In this document: piece after piece, positions 60,801-64,000 of the stretch | How the letters are laid out: the number at the start of each line of letters is the position of its first letter | How positions within the stretch are numbered: the first letter of the stretch is position 1 | Source of the DNA: Bradyrhizobium sp. CCBAU 51765 | GTDB taxonomy: Bacteria; Pseudomonadota; Alphaproteobacteria; Rhizobiales; Xanthobacteraceae | Direction of reading: 5' to 3' | Assembly: GCF_015291725.1 (NCBI RefSeq) | Contig: NZ_CP030038.1 | Location: forward strand, 4,887,001-4,951,000 | Length of the DNA stretch: 64,000 bases | Program-made: the position numbers and the translations under genes | Notes under the pieces: model-generated | What the model saw: only the letters and a program-made list of their open reading frames with translations | Told to the model about the DNA's origin: nothing | Database searches by the model: none

Positions 60801-61292
60801 TCATTGCACCGCTCCGAGCGTCTTCTTCATCGTGGTGTTGGCGAGCCACTCGTCGTTGATGGTGACGCTGTTGCGCTGCTGGGCTGTGTAGCCGCGCTTG
60901 GCGAAGAAGCCCTGCGCGTTGTCGCTGGCATCGACCGAGAGACTCGTCGCGCCGCGGCTGCCTGCGAGCTTCTCCAGCGCGTCCACCAGCATGGTCGCGA
61001 TGCCCTGCCCGGCCACTGCCGGATGGACATAGAGCATGCGGATGTGATCGTTGCCGCGCAACGAGGCAAAGCCGACCGGCGAGCCCTCGAGCGTCGCGAT
61101 CAGCGTCAGGTCGGCCGCAAGCCGCTTGCCGAACTCTTCGTCTTCGGCCGCCTCCATCCAGGCTTCCTGCTGCGCCTCGCTATAGTCATCGCCGGTCAGC
61201 TCCTCGATGCTGGCGGTGAAGATCGCGGCGAGCACCGGCAAGTCGTCAGGCAGGAAGGGCCTCAGGGCGGGCTTCGGCAAACTCTGTCCCAT
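60801..61292 (-). CDS. GNAT-family N-acetyltransferase
   Basis: 163 aa. LRPFLPDDLPVLAAIFTASI (first helix pair), then HIRMLYVHPAVAGQGIATMLVDALEKLAG (about 88–116), the acetyl-CoA motif A with the QGIA (Q/RxxGxG/A) loop, and ASDNAQGFFAKRGYTAQQ (about 125–142), the motif B ending. Acceptor unknown. ATG 61292 lies six bases after the stop of the small ORF coupled to cysS, so all three form one operon. Confidence 0.85.
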   Translation of the reverse strand: MGQSLPKPALRPFLPDDLPVLAAIFTASIEELTGDDYSEAQQEAWMEAAEDEEFGKRLAADLTLIATLEGSPVGFASLRGNDHIRMLYVHPAVAGQGIATMLVDALEKLAGSRGATSLSVDASDNAQGFFAKRGYTAQQRNSVTINDEWLANTTMKKTLGAVQ

Positions 61293-61297
61293 CGTCT

Positions 61298-61411
61298 TCA
61301 CCACATCCCATAGAGCTTGAGCACCAGCGCCAGGGCGCCGGCAAGCAGCGCGATCTTCAGCGCGATGTAATAGAGCCAGTGCCGCGGGAAAGGCGTGTCG
61401 GGCCGCTTCAT
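61298..61411 (-). CDS. Tiny single-pass membrane protein coupled to cysS (37 aa)
   Basis: ATG 61411 overlaps the cysS stop (ATGA), and the stop at 61298–61300 lies six bases before the GNAT start. The peptide [21 protein letters not shown] and [16 protein letters not shown] has a basic head and one membrane helix. Placement with start–stop overlap on one side and six-base spacing on the other is strong evidence of translation despite the length. Function unknown. Confidence 0.65.
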   Translation of the reverse strand: MKRPDTPFPRHWLYYIALKIALLAGALALVLKLYGMW

Positions 61412-62787
61412 CGCGCGATCTCCCAGGTCGTGCCTTCCTTGGAGTCCTTGATCGCAACGCCCATCGCGGCGAGCAGATCGCGGATACGGTCGGATTCCCT
61501 GAAGTCCTTGCGGCTACGGGCGGCCGTCCGCTCCGCGATCAGGCGCTCGATTTCCGTGGCATCGACGCCGCTCGCCTGCTGCTTGCGCCCCTCCCACTGC
61601 GCCGCGCTCTCGGCCAGGAATCCGAGCAGCCGCAACGAGCCCGACAATGCAGCGGCATCGCCACGCAGGCCGTGCAGGGCCGTGATCGCCTGCGGCGTGT
61701 TGAGGTCATCGAGCAGCGGCTCGATCACGGATGCGGCCGGCGCTGTGGGCGCGACATCGGCGGCGACGCGATACCAGTCATCGAGCGTCTTGGCGCTCTC
61801 CTCCAGCGACTTCATGGTCCAGTCGATCGGCGAACGATACTGCGTCTTCAGCATGTTCAGCCGAAGCACCTCGCCCGGCCAGTCCGCCAGCAGCTCATGG
61901 ATGGTGATGAAGTTGCCGAGACTCTTCGACATCTTCTCGCCCTCCACCTGGAGGAAGCCATTGTGCATCCAAATGTTCGCCATGCGCTCGCTGTGGAAGG
62001 CGCAGCAGGTCTGCGCCACCTCGTTCTCGTGATGCGGAAACACGAGATCGATGCCGCCGCCGTGAATGTCGAAATGCTCGCCGAGATGCTTCCAGGCCAT
62101 GGCCGAGCACTCGATATGCCAGCCGGGGCGCCCCTGCGCGGCGATACCGGCCGGCGAAGGCCATGAGGGCTCGCCGGGCTTGGACGGCTTCCACAACACG
62201 AAGTCGGTGCTATCCTTCTTGTAGGGCGCGACATCGACGCGGGCGCCGGCGATCATCTCGTCCAGCGAGCGATTGGACAGCGCGCCGTAGCGCGGCAGCA
62301 CCGAATTGGCGGCGTTCATCGCCTGCGGCGAGAACAGCACATGGTCCTCGGCGACGTAGGCAAAGCCACCGGCGACCAGCCTCTCGATGATCTCGCGCAT
62401 CTCGCCGATATGCTCGGTCGCACGCGGCTCGACGGTCGGCCGCAAGCAGCCAAGCGCATCGACGTCGGCATGAAACTGCTCTCCGGTCTGTTCGGTGACC
62501 TTGCGAATGGCCTCGTTCAGCGGCAGGCCGGGGAAATCCCGCGCGGCGCGGTCGTTGATCTTGTCGTCGACGTCGGTGATGTTGCGGACATATTTGACAT
62601 GCGCTTCGCCGTAGAGGTGGCGCAGCAGCCGAAACAGCACGTCGAACACGATCACCGGCCGCGCATTGCCGATATGGGCGAAGTCATAGACGGTCGGTCC
62701 GCAGACATACATGCGGACGTTGTTCGCATCGAGCGGCACAAAGGTCCGCTTTTCCCGGCTCAGCGTATCGTAAAGACGCAATTCCAT
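61408..62787 (-). CDS. cysS: Cysteine–tRNA ligase
   Basis: 459 aa class I synthetase. The HIGH-like motif lies in [18 protein letters not shown] (about 27–44), with the zinc ligand Cys29; other zinc ligands are the Cys and His of [15 protein letters not shown] (about 222–236) and HHENE (about 250–254). KMSKS loop [10 protein letters not shown] (about 282–291), C-terminal helical anticodon part to the end. ATG 62787 gives the family length. Confidence 0.94.
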   Translation of the reverse strand: MELRLYDTLSREKRTFVPLDANNVRMYVCGPTVYDFAHIGNARPVIVFDVLFRLLRHLYGEAHVKYVRNITDVDDKINDRAARDFPGLPLNEAIRKVTEQTGEQFHADVDALGCLRPTVEPRATEHIGEMREIIERLVAGGFAYVAEDHVLFSPQAMNAANSVLPRYGALSNRSLDEMIAGARVDVAPYKKDSTDFVLWKPSKPGEPSWPSPAGIAAQGRPGWHIECSAMAWKHLGEHFDIHGGGIDLVFPHHENEVAQTCCAFHSERMANIWMHNGFLQVEGEKMSKSLGNFITIHELLADWPGEVLRLNMLKTQYRSPIDWTMKSLEESAKTLDDWYRVAADVAPTAPAASVIEPLLDDLNTPQAITALHGLRGDAAALSGSLRLLGFLAESAAQWEGRKQQASGVDATEIERLIAERTAARSRKDFRESDRIRDLLAAMGVAIKDSKEGTTWEIAR

Positions 62788-63037
62788 GGCAACCCATCCC
62801 TCTCGGCCGGGCGTCCAAGGCTCTCAATGCATTTGAGAAAAGACGGCTCCAGCCAGCGAATCGCTAGCTCGTAATCTCGCGGCAAATGGCGCAGATGGCG
62901 AGGAGACCGTTCATGGGCGACATATGGGCTATGAGGCGGCCCCACGTCAAGAGAGCCGCGAAAACGCCGTTTTATCTCCGCAAAGGGCGCGGCTCGCCCT
63001 GATGGTTCACGATCCCCTAACCATTTGAGGCCATTCT

Positions 63038-63062
63038 GGAACCGGCGGTTCCTTCTTTTTTT
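63038..63062 (+). terminator. Rho-independent terminator-like hairpin just upstream of the 63077 gene
   Basis: GGAACC-GGC-GGTTCC (63038–63052) followed by TTCTTTTTTT (63053–63062), in plus orientation and ending 14 bp before a plus-strand start codon. No plus-strand gene precedes it, since cysS runs the other way. It could close an unannotated small RNA from the 62788–63037 gap, or act as a leader attenuator. Confidence 0.55.
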
Positions 63063-63076
63063 GCCCCGGTATTTTC

Positions 63077-63382
63077 ATGCGATCTGCACGCGCGCTCATT
63101 TTCAGCGCCTCCATCCTTGCGGCATCCAGCGCGTTCGCCGAGACCCGCGTCTTCATCATCGCCAACCAGGCGGATGGCCATGGCAGCGGCCAGTGCCTGG
63201 CCAGGGGCGAGCCATGCGGCGCCTCCGTCGCGCGCACCTATTGCCAGTCACGAGATTTTGCAAAGGCATCGAGCTATCGCCGGGTCGATCCCGACGAAAT
63301 TACCGGCTCTGTCCCCAAAACTGGCGCAAACTGCTCTCAAGGCCGTTGCGACGAATATGTCGCAATCACCTGCCAGCGCTGA
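63077..63382 (+). CDS. Secreted cysteine-rich hypothetical protein (101 aa)
   Basis: Signal peptide MRSARALIFSASILAASSAFA, cleavage before ETRVFII. The mature part of about 80 residues holds six cysteines (GQC, EPC, TYC, NC, RC, TC), enough for three disulfides, so a small periplasmic or exported disulfide-stabilised protein is likely. The start is a few bases after the hairpin plus T-run, which leaves a very short leader. Family not recognised. Confidence 0.65.
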   Translation: MRSARALIFSASILAASSAFAETRVFIIANQADGHGSGQCLARGEPCGASVARTYCQSRDFAKASSYRRVDPDEITGSVPKTGANCSQGRCDEYVAITCQR

Positions 63383-63524
63383 ATTCGCTCGGAGCTGGCG
63401 GACCTTAGGCCCAATCATTGGCCCTTGAAACGACGTGACGATGCCGCGGGAAGCGGCTATTGGAGGGCGCGCTTCGGCCCCCAAAGTCACTTGGAACGTC
63501 ACATTGGGCCGTGACCTCGCTAGA

Positions 63525-64000
63525 ATGGCGGATATGCCTGAATTGTTGTCCCTGCCCCGTGCCCGCTTCTCCCTTGCCTGCACCGTGCTCCTGAGCGCGG
63601 TCGTGCTCGCCACCGGCGCTTTCGCGCAGCAGGCCGGACCGCCCGGGCAGCCGCCTCAGCCCGGCCAGAACGGGCTGGGACCGAACCCGATGTGCGTGCG
63701 GCTGGAAGGCCAGCTCGTCGCGCTCGATCGTGGCGGCGGCGGTGACCCCGCGCGCGAGGAGCAGATCCGCCGCTATCAGGATTCCCAGGCCAAGCAGCAG
63801 GCCGAGCTCGACCGCGTCACCATGCAGGCCAAGCGCATGGGCTGCGATTCCTCCGGCTTCTTCTCGCTGTTCAACGGCCAGTCGGCGCAATGCGGCCCGG
63901 TCAACACCCAGATCCAGCAGATGCGCGCCAATCTGGACCAGATCACCGTCAATCTCGAGCGGCTGCGCGGCGGCGGTCCCGGCGGCTCCAGCCCGGAGCG
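63525..64000 (+). CDS. DUF2865-type exported protein, N-terminal part (runs off the window)
   Basis: At least 158 residues, ATG 63525 or 63534. N-terminal hydrophobic signal segment (FSLACTVLLSAVVLATGAFAQQ), then proline-rich linker, CVRLEGQLVALDRGGGG, a coiled-coil-like RRYQDSQAKQQAELDRVTMQAKRMGC, and QCGPVNTQIQQMRANLDQITVNLERL, the usual DUF2865 layout. The GGGPGGSSPE tail region continues beyond the window. Envelope protein of unknown role. Confidence 0.7.
   Translation, partial: MADMPELLSLPRARFSLACTVLLSAVVLATGAFAQQAGPPGQPPQPGQNGLGPNPMCVRLEGQLVALDRGGGGDPAREEQIRRYQDSQAKQQAELDRVTMQAKRMGCDSSGFFSLFNGQSAQCGPVNTQIQQMRANLDQITVNLERLRGGGPGGSSPE

Noticed and set aside
1-64000. CRISPR array, tRNA, rRNA, integrase or insertion-sequence transposase
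   Set aside because: No regularly spaced direct repeats, no tRNA-like cloverleaf or rRNA sequence noticed, and no transposase motif in any frame; only palindromic repeats were found.

Overview
The window looks like a chromosomal segment of a soil alphaproteobacterium, most likely Bradyrhizobium or a close relative. The support is high GC with NNC/NNG codon bias, a complete rhizobial-type acpXL–lpxXL cluster for very-long-chain lipid A acyl groups, many short high-GC proteins, and several families of palindromic intergenic repeats of the kind I associate with Bradyrhizobium genomes. Genus assignment is inference; no rRNA or tRNA gene was recognised.

Layout. (1) 1–4.6 kb: a NitT/TauT-type ABC importer, a GntR/FCD regulator, a SnoaL-like protein and an AtzC/cytosine-deaminase-like amidohydrolase, tied together by four copies of a TGCATGCA-type operator. 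(2) 5.2–11.2 kb: a minus-strand operon of TetR, LigI-type lactonase, GalB-type hydratase, LigK/GalC-type aldolase, a Pht5-like protein and a DUF1932 dehydrogenase, with a divergent Bug solute-binding protein. This is the lower half of a protocatechuate 4,5-cleavage or gallate-type pathway. (3) 11.2–11.8 kb: three decayed gene fragments. (4) 11.9–17.9 kb: PepSY protein, MscS channel, DUF763 protein, small hypotheticals, cytochrome P450.

(5) 18.0–32.9 kb is the highlight: a nicotinate locus that joins an aerobic, cytochrome-linked nicotinate hydroxylase (NicA/NicB with three haem c motifs) to the two reductive/hydrolytic enzymes known from Eubacterium barkeri fermentation, 6-hydroxynicotinate reductase and enamidase. 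It also holds a ferredoxin–NADP reductase, an ApbE-superfamily UPF0280 protein, a DUF1185 protein, a branched-chain-type ABC importer with fused LivH–LivM, and a MarR regulator. The two divergent promoter regions, about 10 kb apart, share an operator-like motif, which suggests one regulon.

(6) 33.1–34.2 kb: an extradiol dioxygenase whose promoter carries nearly the same TetR palindrome and flank as the region 2 operon 24 kb away, so it may belong to the same pathway. (7) 34.5–39.5 kb: HerA-like ATPase, AhpD-like protein, MgtC/SapB protein, tiny membrane or secreted proteins, ParB-like protein. (8) 39.7–44.0 kb: acpXL–fabZ–fabF2–fabF1–lpxXL, in which one ketosynthase has no cysteine at all. 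(9) 44–53 kb: polyamine-type binding protein, aminotransferase, rhodanese, two tandem Kup potassium transporters, MotA/MotB stator. (10) 53–64 kb: housekeeping genes (RraA-like, pssA, psd, Atm1-like ABC exporter, LOG-family protein, cimA, GNAT, cysS), a 37-residue ORF coupled to cysS, and two secreted proteins, the last running off the window.
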